Positions 19,696 through 29,505 are shown, counted from the first letter of the stretch. The stretch: DNA of 64,000 nt from Adiantum capillus-veneris (GCA_014529385.2 CM043962.1:45575598-45639597), one strand, 5' to 3'. The notes: a model not told the origin generated them from the sequence alone. Translations and numbers: made by a program.

Positions 19696-21053
19696 TGATG
19701 TAGATTCCGTCCTCGGAAGCTATCCAGTTGAAGCTCGTTCGTCGAGATGGAAGAGCAGTCGACATGGATGTACGTAGCCTTCTTCAATCATTGCAAAATC
19801 AAACAACATTGCCACAGTAATTGCATTCTCATATACAATTAAAAATCATATGCGATTTTAGACAGACAAATTGATTGGTAACAGAATTTTAAACAATTTG
19901 TCAGCAATAAACATTAAATTGCAATATAATCAAATGCATAAACAGATGTAAAGGTAAAAAATTAAACAAGTCCGGGGTCGCTAATTTAACGGTCAAAAGG
20001 CACTAGAGCTCGACTATTAATACCATGGGTAACTTCTCAATTTTCTCTGGTCAATTAAGTTGTTTAATCGCGAGAGCCAAGTATTTGATGTTCGAGGGCT
20101 GACTAGAGGCTATACCTAGAAGACCTTGTAGTTAAGCTACGATAAAAGGAATTTCTCATGAAATCATTGCCTGACTGATTACCTTTTCTTTGACCCCCCA
20201 AAGTCTTTTCACATTGATTCAATTTTGATGTGTGTGCTTATTTTGTATGCCTTGGGTTTTTTGCTTTTCAAGGAAAAGCGTCCACACTGGGAACCTCTAG
20301 GGCTCTAGTACCATAGGCGATACATATGAGTGAAGTACCAATTTAAGCAGGGATTTCTCTTCCAGCTTAAAATTTTACATTGTGGCACTTTGATTTTTTG
20401 TTTGTTCATTTTCAGCATTTTAATTTTGTAACTTTGGGGGGTCATATAACACTGTTACCCTCCCCAGGCTCATCACATTAGTAAACTCCCTTTATAATAC
20501 TTAAGCTAGAGGTCAATAGGGTTAAGCCCACTAGAAAGCCCTAGTACATTTCACACAATGCTGCTTAAATCGGATTAAGAACCTAAGTAACCATTGCTTA
20601 TTAGGAAGGCATTCCCCATGGTATTAAGAGAAGATTTCTAATACCTAGCTTCGTCAAACTAGCTTAGTCGGACTGCTTGATTTTTAAACCTAGACAAGTG
20701 ATTATGACAAAACATTACATTGAATTAAATGTTTGATACTAAGCAAATGCGCTGAATATTATGCTACCAATCACAATTAAAGCAGACAAACATGGATGCA
20801 AAAAGATAAGGGCAATGCTAATGGACATAAAACACCTGTTTGTGTTGATGGTCGCGCTTGATTTGAAGTGTGAATGAGAGAAAGGTTCCATGAAGGTCCA
20901 AATCCTATCAATAGCAACACGCTCCTGTACACACTAGGAAACAAAAGGAATACCTCAAGGAGGCACATTAGTGGGAAAAGGTACCAACACTTATTGAACA
21001 CAACAAAAAACATAAGGAACCCTAACCTAATTATTTGCACTCCCCCTAAAGAG
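19696..21053 (-). other. Long 3' untranslated region
   Basis: No coding potential on either strand over 1.36 kb. The first 900 bp are shared with 6004-6917 of the chimeric element, so the region belongs to this family. Its length is typical of Athila/Tat-like elements, which often carry extra sequence between pol and the 3' LTR. Confidence 0.75.
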
Positions 21054-21512
21054 TCAAGGGAATAGGATATTGTAGAGGTTGGGGGGAAACCCTAAGGCTA
21101 AACCCCTATCCTCATCGTCGAGATAAACAAAGTCATCATCCATGAGACCATATGTGCCATCCGTGTAGTCAGGTAAATTTTCTTCTTCATCATAGGTGTC
21201 CATGTTTACTAAGAAGGTCACTAGACGCCTATAGTCATCTTGGTCAAAAGGGTAGGCGTGTGCAATGGGGGAAACGCTCTCTACTAAGTATGGATCAGAC
21301 GTGGTCAAGAGACGTATCAGCCATTCTAACTCCTCAAAATTCCTCTCACATGCTAGCGTACCTATCAAATCCCATTCACATGCAAGCACTGGAAAGACCA
21401 TGTGAAACATTTGTGAAAAGTAACGAGGGTACCTCTCACCCAAGGCAGGAGTGGATGACTCTAGCGTACTAGCCATATCTGTACACGCAAATAGATGATG
21501 GTTAGAGTGCAA
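21054..21512 (-). CDS. Small acidic 3' ORF, unknown function
   Basis: Intact frame; the likely start is the second ATG (MASTLESSTPALGER), giving 140 residues. The N-terminal half is mixed with aromatic residues (RYFSQMFHMVFPVLACEWDL); the C-terminal third is strongly acidic (DTYDEEENLPDYTD, MDDDFVYLDDEDRG). It is the last gene before the 3' LTR, downstream of an internal polypurine tract, where Athila/Tat-like elements may carry an env-like or other accessory ORF. It has no signal peptide and no transmembrane helix, so I do not call it env-like. Its intactness beside a damaged gag is worth note. Confidence 0.5.
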   Translation of the reverse strand: MHSNHHLFACTDMASTLESSTPALGERYPRYFSQMFHMVFPVLACEWDLIGTLACERNFEELEWLIRLLTTSDPYLVESVSPIAHAYPFDQDDYRRLVTFLVNMDTYDEEENLPDYTDGTYGLMDDDFVYLDDEDRGLALGFPPNLYNILFP

Positions 21513-21700
21513 ATATTACAAGGGTCGTGTTCTTGTGCATAATTTGTTTTTATTATTTTGTGTTATGGCTCTTGCTCTTTTACTTTTTTATCTTGTTTTT
21601 GTGAGTATAAGGCTTTATATATACATTCCCTAAGATTGGAGATTGAGAGGTCACGGAGGAAGGTTGAGAGGGAAGCAAGTGAATGACGGATGTCAGCAAA

Positions 21701-21717
21701 CACTCCCCCCTTCCTTG
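21701..21717 (-). other. Internal (central) polypurine tract
   Basis: The minus strand reads AAGGAAGGGGGGAGTG seven bases after the pol extension stops, sharing AGGAAGGGGGG with the 3' PPT at 19684. A second plus-strand priming site would be consistent; function is inferred. Confidence 0.5.
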
Positions 21718-21723
21718 GGTAGA

Positions 21724-23166
21724 TCATACCTTTTGGAATGATGTCGTCACCTTTTGAAACCAATTGTTCCAAGTTGTTATGGGTAAAGGCTTTAACCAAT
21801 AGTTTTCGATCACCCTATGTGTTTCATCTAGTTGCAAGGGTGGTAAGGTACTCTCCCATGATTTTATTTGCAACATTGTTGGAGGTGGTGAATCTACAAC
21901 GGGAGGTGCAAACTCTTTCTTGCTTGTATGGATATGTACAATGGTAGGTGGAGGTTGTGTCGAAGCTTCTATTTCCGTATAGGAACTACATGAAGAGCAA
22001 GAAGCTTCATTTGCTTTTCCTGTTCCTGAGCTAGGTGGAACAAATCGTTCTTTCTTTGGTACCCAAACTAGCTCTGGAGTAGGTGTGTCGCATTCCGTGA
22101 TTTTTTTCCTTTCCACGATTTTCAATTTGTTTTGGAGCCACAGGATTGGGTTTACATGGGCCAGGTGACAGGTAAGAGTACAATTTACGTTTGGGCACCT
22201 AGATTTGATCATTCCTTTATAGTATCCTTGGGCTTTTAATAGTCGTTTAGGAATCCAGCGCCACGTTTTCTTACATTTCTTGGAGCGAGTGGGACGTTTC
22301 TTACGAGGCTTCCGTTTTTTAGCATCAGCCATGGTTACTAAAGAAGCTTTAGGGACCCACTTGTATGATTTCTTTGTTATATTAGGATGGTTCTTGTGTG
22401 TCTCAAGCTTTCTTTCAACTACATCAGTTGAAGATCTAGAGAGTTGGGCTATGGGGACGTATGGTTCAACCTCCTGGACATGCAATGTCTTGGGTTTTAT
22501 TTCCCTAGGCAATATCTCAGGGACTATGGCTTGAGTGGTAGGAATAAAAGTTGGTTTTTGCGTTGTGACACCCCCAGTCCCCCAATCAATAGTGCATTTG
22601 GTGGCTATCATCCACGTGCGTCCTAGGTTTATATTACCCTCCATAGTTCCAGTAGGCATGACCAAAAAGTCTTGAGCTACAATTCCGTTGTCATAACTGA
22701 CAGAAGTGTGCCAGATTCCAAAAACCATAGTTTTTTTCTTGTTGACACCCTTGACTTGGATAATACTCTCAGATAGAGGTGGCTTCCCTAACTGACACCA
22801 CACCCCATAGGATAGCAGATTATATTTAGCACCCGTGTCCAATAAGGCGTTATATAGCACTTTTCCATAGGCACTATTTATCTCAATAGGGTATCGTAGA
22901 GGTGTGTCAGAGTCCAACCAATCCTCTTCGATTTCCACGTGGAATGCATTTGTGACTCCAAGGTTAGCCTCTCGTTTTTGTCTTATACGTTGTTGTCGCT
23001 CCTTAGCCTCAGCTTGAGCTTGTATCTTCTTTAACTCGGTTTGTGCCTTGGCGGCCTTCTTTTGATGAATGGCCTGTAGTTCTTCTTGGCTTAAAGGATC
23101 ATAATATCTTTTGAATTTACTCCCATTGAGGAATCCAATGGTTTCAACTCCATCAAGAGTTTCCAC
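21724..23166 (-). CDS. Pol C-terminal extension with a second retropepsin-like domain
   Basis: 480 open codons. Residues 1-24 (ETLDGVETIGFLNGSKFKRYYDP) are the last part of the integrase C-terminal domain, so this is pol continued; a small insertion near 23170 breaks the join to 23091-24233. Residues 30-70 are a charged helix. Residues about 85-195 look like an aspartic protease: DTGA at 110-113, a hydrophobic flap-like middle, LGRTWM at 171-176 and CTIDWGTGG. Residues 272-292 are very basic (KKRKPRKKRPTRSKKCKK), possibly nuclear-targeting or nucleic-acid-binding. A W-(V/I)-P-K motif recurs at 260, 294 and 358. The usual protease lies upstream of RT (26687-27979), so the element has two. I know of no standard Tat or Athila protein with this layout. 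Confidence 0.75.
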   Translation of the reverse strand: METLDGVETIGFLNGSKFKRYYDPLSQEELQAIHQKKAAKAQTELKKIQAQAEAKERQQRIRQKREANLGVTNAFHVEIEEDWLDSDTPLRYPIEINSAYGKVLYNALLDTGAKYNLLSYGVWCQLGKPPLSESIIQVKGVNKKKTMVFGIWHTSVSYDNGIVAQDFLVMPTGTMEGNINLGRTWMIATKCTIDWGTGGVTTQKPTFIPTTQAIVPEILPREIKPKTLHVQEVEPYVPIAQLSRSSTDVVERKLETHKNHPNITKKSYKWVPKASLVTMADAKKRKPRKKRPTRSKKCKKTWRWIPKRLLKAQGYYKGMIKSRCPNVNCTLTCHLAHVNPILWLQNKLKIVERKKITECDTPTPELVWVPKKERFVPPSSGTGKANEASCSSCSSYTEIEASTQPPPTIVHIHTSKKEFAPPVVDSPPPTMLQIKSWESTLPPLQLDETHRVIENYWLKPLPITTWNNWFQKVTTSFQKV

Positions 23167-24233
23167 ACGAAGGGTACCTTGTGGGGTAATTCACATACTC
23201 TATATGGTCCTTTACCAGCATATTTCAACTTTTTCTTCTCTTTACGTACTCCATACATAAGGACTTTATCACCAACTTTGATGTCCTTGTCCTTCACATG
23301 GCGATCAAACCACTTCTTTCTCCTATCCTTTTCCACAAGAGCATTTTGCACAGCCAACTGTCTCTCTTCGTCTAGTTTTTCTAAGATATACAAACGCTCG
23401 GTTAAGGGGTTACCATTCCATCCTTCTTGCGAAGCTACCCTAAGACTAGGAATGACAAACTCCCAAGGCATAACCGCTTCTTGGCCGTATACCATTTTGA
23501 ATGGCGTACAATTAATAGCCACTTTATAAGCAGTACGATAAGCCCATAGAGCAGATGTCAACTTCAAATCCCAATCAGTGCGATGAGCTTCTACCGTCTT
23601 GGTTAAAATAGAGATTAGAGTCTTGTTGGTGCTCTCGGCTTGTCCATTAGCTTGCGGGTAATAAGGTGTAGACTTATGGTGGGATATCATAAAGGTCGTG
23701 GTAAGTTCTCTTATTACCTCATTTATAAAATGGGTACCATTATCACTAACAATTTCAAAAGGGCAACCAAATCTTGTGATAATGTTCTCAAAAAGAAACT
23801 TAGCCGTTGTCCTCGCGTCAGCTTTTTGTGAAGCCTTAGCTTCAGCCCACTTTGTTACATAGTCCGTAGCAACTAGAATATATCGAGATTGAGTGTTGCG
23901 AGGTGCGGGACTAATTGGACCTACAAAGTCTAAGCCCCATTTTTCAAATGGTTGGGTTACTTTAATAGGATGTAAGGGCATTCTGTCTTTGCGCTGTGTG
24001 GTCTTGTAACGTTGGCACTCATCACACCCTTTTGTAAAAAGTGATGCATCCTTAAATAAAGTTGGCCACCAATAGCATGATTGCAGCACCTTTCTAGCAG
24101 TCAGGTCTCCTGAAAAATTTCCTCCTGCTATGCCCATATGTGCTTCTTGCAAGATATACAAATATTCATCCTCGCGGGCACAACGTCTAAGAATATCGTC
24201 CTTGCCTAGTCTATACAGAGTTCCGGCAATCAA
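23091..24233 (-). CDS. Integrase of the 13.5-kb element
   Basis: Family integrase with an N-terminal HHCC zinc domain (EAHMGIAGGNFSGDLTARK ... CDECQ; the usual second His is Asn here), catalytic core with LDFVGPIS (first Asp), EIVSDNGTHF (second Asp) and YYPQANGQAESTNKTL (third Glu), and a C-terminal domain with WFDRHVKDKDIKVGDKVL. There is no chromodomain, which fits Tat/Athila rather than chromovirus. It inserts the cDNA into the nuclear genome. It is separated from RT/RNase H by one in-frame TAA (24249-24251, probably CAA before C-to-T change) in the same frame. Its last residues are out of frame because of the small insertion near 23170; the true C-terminus continues in 21724-23166. Confidence 0.9.
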   Translation of the reverse strand: MIAGTLYRLGKDDILRRCAREDEYLYILQEAHMGIAGGNFSGDLTARKVLQSCYWWPTLFKDASLFTKGCDECQRYKTTQRKDRMPLHPIKVTQPFEKWGLDFVGPISPAPRNTQSRYILVATDYVTKWAEAKASQKADARTTAKFLFENIITRFGCPFEIVSDNGTHFINEVIRELTTTFMISHHKSTPYYPQANGQAESTNKTLISILTKTVEAHRTDWDLKLTSALWAYRTAYKVAINCTPFKMVYGQEAVMPWEFVIPSLRVASQEGWNGNPLTERLYILEKLDEERQLAVQNALVEKDRRKKWFDRHVKDKDIKVGDKVLMYGVRKEKKKLKYAGKGPYRVCELPHKVPFVWKLLMELKPLDSSMGVNSKDIMIL

Positions 24234-24248
24234 ACAATAGGGTTCACA

Positions 24249-26174
24249 TTATTTTACTAGCCTTCGAGCGATATCTTTACGAAGTTCCTTGGGTGGAAAA
24301 CCATCAACTAAAAAGTTAACAATGTTCTCACTCCATTCAGGCATAGTCTCAACTATGAATAGGGAAGTATTGGGTAATTCATCATCAACTCCTGTAGGGG
24401 CTTCACCATTGGGTATGCGAGACAAATGATCAGCCATGACGTGCCTTTTACCAGGTCTCACTACAATCGTGAAATCAAACTCCAGAAGAATTAACAACCA
24501 TCGTGTGATTCTTCCTATGGAGCATGGCTTGTTTACCAGATACAGCAACGCTTGATGATCCACATAAAATACAAACTTGTTTGCCAGAAGGTAGTAGCGA
24601 AATTTCTTTACTGCATACACCATTGCTAAACCTTCTCGCTCTGTAGTGGTGTAGTTCCTTTTAGCATCGTTCAATTGACGGCTTGCAAAGCTAATGGGAT
24701 AGTCCAATTTATGTTCTCCTGGTTGAGTGAGAACACACCCAATAGCAAAGTTTGATGCATCAATATGCACATGGAAAATGACATCCCAGTTAGGTGTCCT
24801 TAAAATCGGAGCACTTGCTAGTGTTTTCTTCAATTGTTCATAGGCCTGGTCACACTCTTCAGTCCATTTAAATTCAATGAGAAGCTTGTACAAAGGACGT
24901 GCTATCTCAGCGAAAAATAAAATAAACCGTCGATAATAACCCACGTGTCCCATGAACCTTTGAACTCCCTTGTAATTGGTTGGTGGTGGTAACTCTAGAA
25001 TCACTTTAATTTTGCTCTCATCGGTTGAGATACCATTCTTAGATACTATATGCCCTAAAATAACTCCATGCTTGACCCAAAATTGGCATTTGAACGGGTT
25101 CAATGAGATACGATATAACCTACACTTTTCAAACACCTTCCGCAAACATGATAGATGTTCTTTCCAAGAAGAGTAAACACAAAGGTCGTCTAAGAAAGCT
25201 TCACAAAACTCTCTCAAATATTCTTTAAAAGCAGTGTTTATTAATCGTTGGAATGTAGCAGGGGCATTTGTTAAGCCAAAAGCCATCACACGAAATGCAA
25301 ACACGCCAAATTCTGTGATGAAGGCAGTTTTAGCTTGGTCCTCTAGCGCTATCGTGATTTGGTTGTAGCCTGAGTACCCATCTAGAAAGCTATAAGCTTC
25401 CTTGCCTGCAACTCTTTCGAGTACATGTTCGGAATATGGTAGGGGGTAATGGTCTCTTCTAGTAGCTGCATTAACTTTTTTGAGGTCCACGCACACCCTG
25501 AGTTTCCCATTCTTTTTTGGCACGATAACTATTGGAGACACCCATTCAGAGTGTTCAATAGGATATATGAACCCACATTTGATAAGCTTTTCTAGTTCTT
25601 CTTGAATGATCTTTGCGTACTTAGGATTCATCGGGTAGGGTCTTTGTTGTACGGGCTTCGCAGTGCTAATCATAGGGATTGTATGTTGGACCACAGAAGG
25701 TGGAACACCTTTCATATCATGGTATGTCCAAGCGAATATGTCCTTGAATTCCTTGAGAAGCTCTTTGAGGACCGCCTCTTCAACTTCTGTGAGGTCTTGG
25801 GCAATAAAAACAGGTTTTGATTCTTCACCGGGGTCGGCTAATTCTATTTCTTTAACTATTGCCGGACCATCATAGATTCCATTATTCCCATCGATAGGTA
25901 TTCTTTGGGCTTTTGTGTACACAACCTTTGCTTCCCCTGTGGTGTAAGATTTGAAATGTTCTGGTGCAGGATGCAAGTCTGTGGATTCTGGTTGTGCTTT
26001 GGTCTGTGCTTCTATTTCTGCTTTTTTGTGTTGTCGAGCTAACTCTTGGTTTTGACGCCTCCTTGCAGTGCGGCTCAACTTTGGCTTGTCTATGATCTCT
26101 AATTGGGCTATGTCATGGGGTCGTGGTCTACACCACATAACATTTTGGAGATATTCACCCCAATCGTCTACCAA
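24249..26174 (-). CDS. Reverse transcriptase and RNase H
   Basis: 641 open codons. Residues 1-130 are a charged linker. RT spans about 150-400: [57 protein letters not shown] and active site FLDDL at 327-331. RNase H follows with HIDASNFAIG, ISFASRQLN, TTTEREGLAMV and YVDHQALLYL. Only one RNase H domain is visible; I looked for the second, archaeal-like RNase H of some Tat elements and did not see it. Catalytic residues look intact. Upstream, the same frame continues through an acidic linker to the protease, broken by a TAA near 26202 and a TAG near 26469. Confidence 0.92.
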   Translation of the reverse strand: MVDDWGEYLQNVMWCRPRPHDIAQLEIIDKPKLSRTARRRQNQELARQHKKAEIEAQTKAQPESTDLHPAPEHFKSYTTGEAKVVYTKAQRIPIDGNNGIYDGPAIVKEIELADPGEESKPVFIAQDLTEVEEAVLKELLKEFKDIFAWTYHDMKGVPPSVVQHTIPMISTAKPVQQRPYPMNPKYAKIIQEELEKLIKCGFIYPIEHSEWVSPIVIVPKKNGKLRVCVDLKKVNAATRRDHYPLPYSEHVLERVAGKEAYSFLDGYSGYNQITIALEDQAKTAFITEFGVFAFRVMAFGLTNAPATFQRLINTAFKEYLREFCEAFLDDLCVYSSWKEHLSCLRKVFEKCRLYRISLNPFKCQFWVKHGVILGHIVSKNGISTDESKIKVILELPPPTNYKGVQRFMGHVGYYRRFILFFAEIARPLYKLLIEFKWTEECDQAYEQLKKTLASAPILRTPNWDVIFHVHIDASNFAIGCVLTQPGEHKLDYPISFASRQLNDAKRNYTTTEREGLAMVYAVKKFRYYLLANKFVFYVDHQALLYLVNKPCSIGRITRWLLILLEFDFTIVVRPGKRHVMADHLSRIPNGEAPTGVDDELPNTSLFIVETMPEWSENIVNFLVDGFPPKELRKDIARRLVK

Positions 26175-26686
26175 TTTTCGATGAGCATCACATGCTCCTA
26201 TTTAACTGAGCCATTCTGCTGAGGATCTCTTCTTTTTTATCCTAGCACGTACATTGGCTCGATATAGACGCCTCTTAAAGCTTTTCTTTTTCTTATTTGA
26301 GACCTGCTTTTGATTTGCATTTAGATCTGGCTCACTAAAGGAGTCCTCGTTGGTGTCCTCTTCACTCTCGGAGGAGCTATCATCGGTTGATGTGCTTGGT
26401 CCTTCCGAATGTTTTGACTCTGAACTTGCTCCACTCTCTAATTCATGAGATTCGAAATCCGTTTCACTCTAGGAGTCAGTGTCTGAGTCGTGTTGGTCAA
26501 AGTCTTCTATTGAGCTATCGGTGTCACTGTCAGATTGGTCTACAATTGCCTTGCCCTTAGAAGATGCATGTATGGCACTTATCATGTTCAGAGGTGCAAT
26601 TTGTGGTACCTCTTCCCCCTCTGCTATGACCCAAGTGGTTCCTCTATTTCCCCAGGTATCTATGGTTGCAGCTAGGTGTACCCAGT
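26175..26686 (-). pseudogene. Acidic Ser-rich pol linker with two in-frame stops
   Basis: Translating in the RT frame gives a Ser/Asp/Glu-rich segment (DSDTDSSIEDFDQHDSDTDS, then TSTDDSSSESEEDTNEDS) and a basic end (KKKKSFKRRLYR). Two stops interrupt it, both explicable by C-to-T change (CAG and CAA). It probably joined protease and RT in one polyprotein. Confidence 0.65.
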
Positions 26687-27979
26687 CTACGTTGTCTGAT
26701 TTGTCATACCCGGTAACACATCCATGTAAGGAGAATCTTGGCCAATGTCTGTATCCTTCTTACAAGTGTAACAATATTGTAGTGGGGCCGAGTGAACTGT
26801 GGTGTCAGAGCGATGATCAATAATGGTTTTACTCCCTAAGGGGTGTACCTTACCAGTCACCAAATCCACTCTAAGGACAGAGTCTTGGAATTGCAAATAG
26901 ACATGATTTTTAGACCAATCATGAACCATTTGTGCTTCCCTCATGAATGGTCGTCCTAAAATCATTTCATATGACATAAGGTGTTTAGAGAAATCCATTA
27001 CAATGAACGTATGTCGTACCTTGTGTCCTAGAACTTTGATCTTAAGATCCTTGAGCATCCCCATAGGTTTGGCTATGGTACCATTTGCCATCTTTACCAC
27101 AATGTTAGTAACACTGAGGTGGGGTTTTCCCATGGATTCCCAACAATCTTTTGTAACGATGCTAACTCCCGCACCACCATCAAGAATTCCCTTTATAGTT
27201 AATCCCTTGGTAGTGATGGGTAGGGTCGCATTAGACTCGTCGCCTTCAAAATACTGCCCTAATTCGTTAATGGGTACCTCGATCACAGACTCGTGTCCAT
27301 CTAAGTCAAGTGATTGCACATGATTTTCCTCATCAATCATAATCGAGTCAGGCCTATTTGTTTGCGCAAACTGCGGTAATCCCGTTTGTAGCTCTCCGTT
27401 AAGGAATGCTCGAAGTGCAAAGAATAACTCAGGATCTCCATACAGCTTTGCTATGATCGTGGTTCGGACCTCAGAAGACATGAAGTCCACTAGTTTGGCA
27501 ACATTCATTGGCATTTTGCAGGGTGTAGGTCCTTGACTAGGAACTGGTGAGGATGGAATCTCATATTCCTCAATGGGATCAGGTATTCCTTCGTTAAACA
27601 TCCTTTCCAACAAGAAAGGTGTATGCTCACTTTCTGATGTCCCGTCCTCACTCCCTTCTTGGATGATACTAGGTATGGCTAACGGTCTATGGTTCATGTG
27701 GGGTGGATGAACTTGCGTGGGAAACACTGTGTCATGAATTTTGACATGCATGGGTTCTGGTTCCAGTTTCCCTTGAGTCTCCTCCACTAAACCTCTTAGA
27801 TGTTTCACCTGCTCAATCTCGTCTACTGGGTTTGGGTACGTCCCAATCTTCTTTTTACAATTCTTCCCTTTTTGCCCCTGCGGTTTATCTTGGGGGTCTT
27901 GGATTGGATTTGGAAACACTTGCGGTGTTTTCAGAGGCTCTTTATGGTTTTCTCTTATTCGGTTTTCATTTGGTTCCAT
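26687..27979 (-). CDS. Protease-containing protein (first retropepsin)
   Basis: 430 codons overlapping the zinc-knuckle ORF by 25 bp in another frame, an arrangement compatible with ribosomal frameshifting or with a mutation. Residues 1-160 are Pro/Glu-rich. Residues 160-205 are helical. The retropepsin core is TIKGILDGGAGVSIV (catalytic D267-G-G), KMANGTIAKPMG (flap side) and YEMILGRPFM (340-346). DGG instead of D(S/T)G is common in Tat-type proteases. It would cleave the Gag-Pol polyprotein in the particle. Confidence 0.85.
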   Translation of the reverse strand: MEPNENRIRENHKEPLKTPQVFPNPIQDPQDKPQGQKGKNCKKKIGTYPNPVDEIEQVKHLRGLVEETQGKLEPEPMHVKIHDTVFPTQVHPPHMNHRPLAIPSIIQEGSEDGTSESEHTPFLLERMFNEGIPDPIEEYEIPSSPVPSQGPTPCKMPMNVAKLVDFMSSEVRTTIIAKLYGDPELFFALRAFLNGELQTGLPQFAQTNRPDSIMIDEENHVQSLDLDGHESVIEVPINELGQYFEGDESNATLPITTKGLTIKGILDGGAGVSIVTKDCWESMGKPHLSVTNIVVKMANGTIAKPMGMLKDLKIKVLGHKVRHTFIVMDFSKHLMSYEMILGRPFMREAQMVHDWSKNHVYLQFQDSVLRVDLVTGKVHPLGSKTIIDHRSDTTVHSAPLQYCYTCKKDTDIGQDSPYMDVLPGMTNQTT

Positions 27980-29040
27980 GTTACGGTTTTCTTTGTCGGT
28001 CTTTCCTTTGTGGTATTGGTTCTAGTCTCCATTGTCTCGATTGAATTTGAATCATCCTCGAGGTCATTCATATACACGGGGTCATCTCCTATTCCTATGT
28101 TTGTTTTGGAACTTGGCTTTGAATTTCCCGTATTCTGCGACCTCTTCCTTCGTGTCTTCTTTTTCTTTTCTTGGATAACTGACGCGGTATCTCTCTCTTC
28201 GAGGATATGGCCTAGCCCTTGAAGCATGGACCGTGTAATCGCATAAGCGGGTGCGGCGGGTGGTATTGGCGATGTCACACTAGCAATTTTGACCAAATTT
28301 AGGGGTGTGATTTTAGGCGCATTTGGGTTATAGGGGCATTGGGCAATCAAGTGATCTATGCCACAACGATTACATGTGAGTATTGGCATTGCAGACGTGC
28401 TCCCTTGATTCATTTGCATATGTGCAGCATTCTTTTGCAGCCTAATAGGGCACTCCGCTGCCCGATGTGGTCCACCACACTCGTAGCATTGAAGAGGTGG
28501 CCTCCTAGCCTGGGTGTTGATATTTTGACCTCTGGATGCGAGAGCAGCAGCTTGATAAACCGGCTTGACTTGCCCCCAACAATCTTCCATGTAGTATATA
28601 GGACACTCTTCCAATGTATCAAGTCCGTAGGCAATACTAGTGTCTATTTCCTCCTCACAACCATCTGCATAAGCATTAGATGGCTCGCAACCCACTTGGT
28701 TCATAGGGGCGACTCTTGGATGCGGGGGCTGCGGTCCTAGCACAGGAGGTGGTAGCGGTGTAGCTTGTACAACATTTTGAGATCTAGGGACCATGTGTTG
28801 CGGTAGTTGCTCAACAGGTGGAGCAGGAATCAATACAGGAGCTCGAGGCGCATCCGTCCAGGCTACAGGTGGTCTATTTGCCATCATACGTTTGATCATT
28901 AAACAATCCTTAGCTTGGTGACCATACCTACCACATGCGTTGCAAGTTCCATTAAATTTTACTCTAAACGTAGGGCACTCACTAGTGCTATGTGGACCTA
29001 AGCAAATGGAACACCATTGTTGCTCCCTTCTTGGATACAT
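27955..29040 (-). CDS. Gag nucleocapsid region with four zinc knuckles
   Basis: 361 codons. Four Cys/His knuckles are visible: CSICLGPHSTSEC, CNACGRYGHQAKDC, CYECGGPHRAAEC and CNRCGIDHLIAQC. Only the second has the canonical C-x2-C-x4-H-x4-C spacing; the others have three residues before His. They sit in two pairs separated by about 150 residues of Pro-rich linker. The C-terminal end is basic (EKKKKTRRKRSQ). By position it is the RNA-binding end of Gag. It joins the capsid region (29080-29505) across a single stop near 29080 in the same general order. Confidence 0.8.
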   Translation of the reverse strand: MYPRREQQWCSICLGPHSTSECPTFRVKFNGTCNACGRYGHQAKDCLMIKRMMANRPPVAWTDAPRAPVLIPAPPVEQLPQHMVPRSQNVVQATPLPPPVLGPQPPHPRVAPMNQVGCEPSNAYADGCEEEIDTSIAYGLDTLEECPIYYMEDCWGQVKPVYQAAALASRGQNINTQARRPPLQCYECGGPHRAAECPIRLQKNAAHMQMNQGSTSAMPILTCNRCGIDHLIAQCPYNPNAPKITPLNLVKIASVTSPIPPAAPAYAITRSMLQGLGHILEERDTASVIQEKKKKTRRKRSQNTGNSKPSSKTNIGIGDDPVYMNDLEDDSNSIETMETRTNTTKERPTKKTVTWNQMKTE

Positions 29041-29079
29041 GTGACTATTTTGAGGGGGTCGATTATCCTTAAGAGACTC

Positions 29080-29505
29080 TTAGATTGCCTTGGTGAGGTC
29101 TGTCAAGAATGTCTCGAATACCTTTGGCTCATTGGCAATGGGCTTTGCAGTCATGGGTTCATACTCAATGGCTTGTGAGATAGTGGATCTCGTGTCAGTA
29201 GACACCCTCATCCCTGCTATCATCAAGTTGTCCTCTAATTGGATTGCATTGGCAGTGACATCTTCCCAGGTTGTGATACCTCTAATCACTAGTCCATTAT
29301 AGATTCCTTCATTCCTCAACCCTCGAATGAATCGATCAAGCAGTTGGTTATTGTTGAAGCGCTCATTTACAGGGCAGCGAGAGTTTAAGTGCTTCAGACG
29401 ACTAATGAAGTCCCTTACTGACTCTCCTTCTTTACGTTCGGCCTTTTGTAGCTGAGATGCTACACCCCAAAGCACACCTTCTCGTATGTACTCCTTTAGA
29501 AACAA
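29080..29505 (-). pseudogene. Gag capsid domain (Retrotrans_gag), broken
   Basis: Recognisable Retrotrans_gag block: LQKAERKEGESVRDFISRLK, then LLDRFIRGLRNEGIYNGLV. It continues from 29588-29974 (KLTQKFNGDEDARKHIEVFE) across a frameshift near 29520-29590. This is the particle-forming domain. Confidence 0.8.

Noticed and set aside
21054-21512. Envelope-like protein
   Set aside because: No signal peptide, no transmembrane helix, no fusion-peptide-like segment; kept as unknown acidic ORF.
24249-26174. Second RNase H of the Tat type
   Set aside because: Only one RNase H domain is visible between RT and integrase; the extra domain in this element is a protease.
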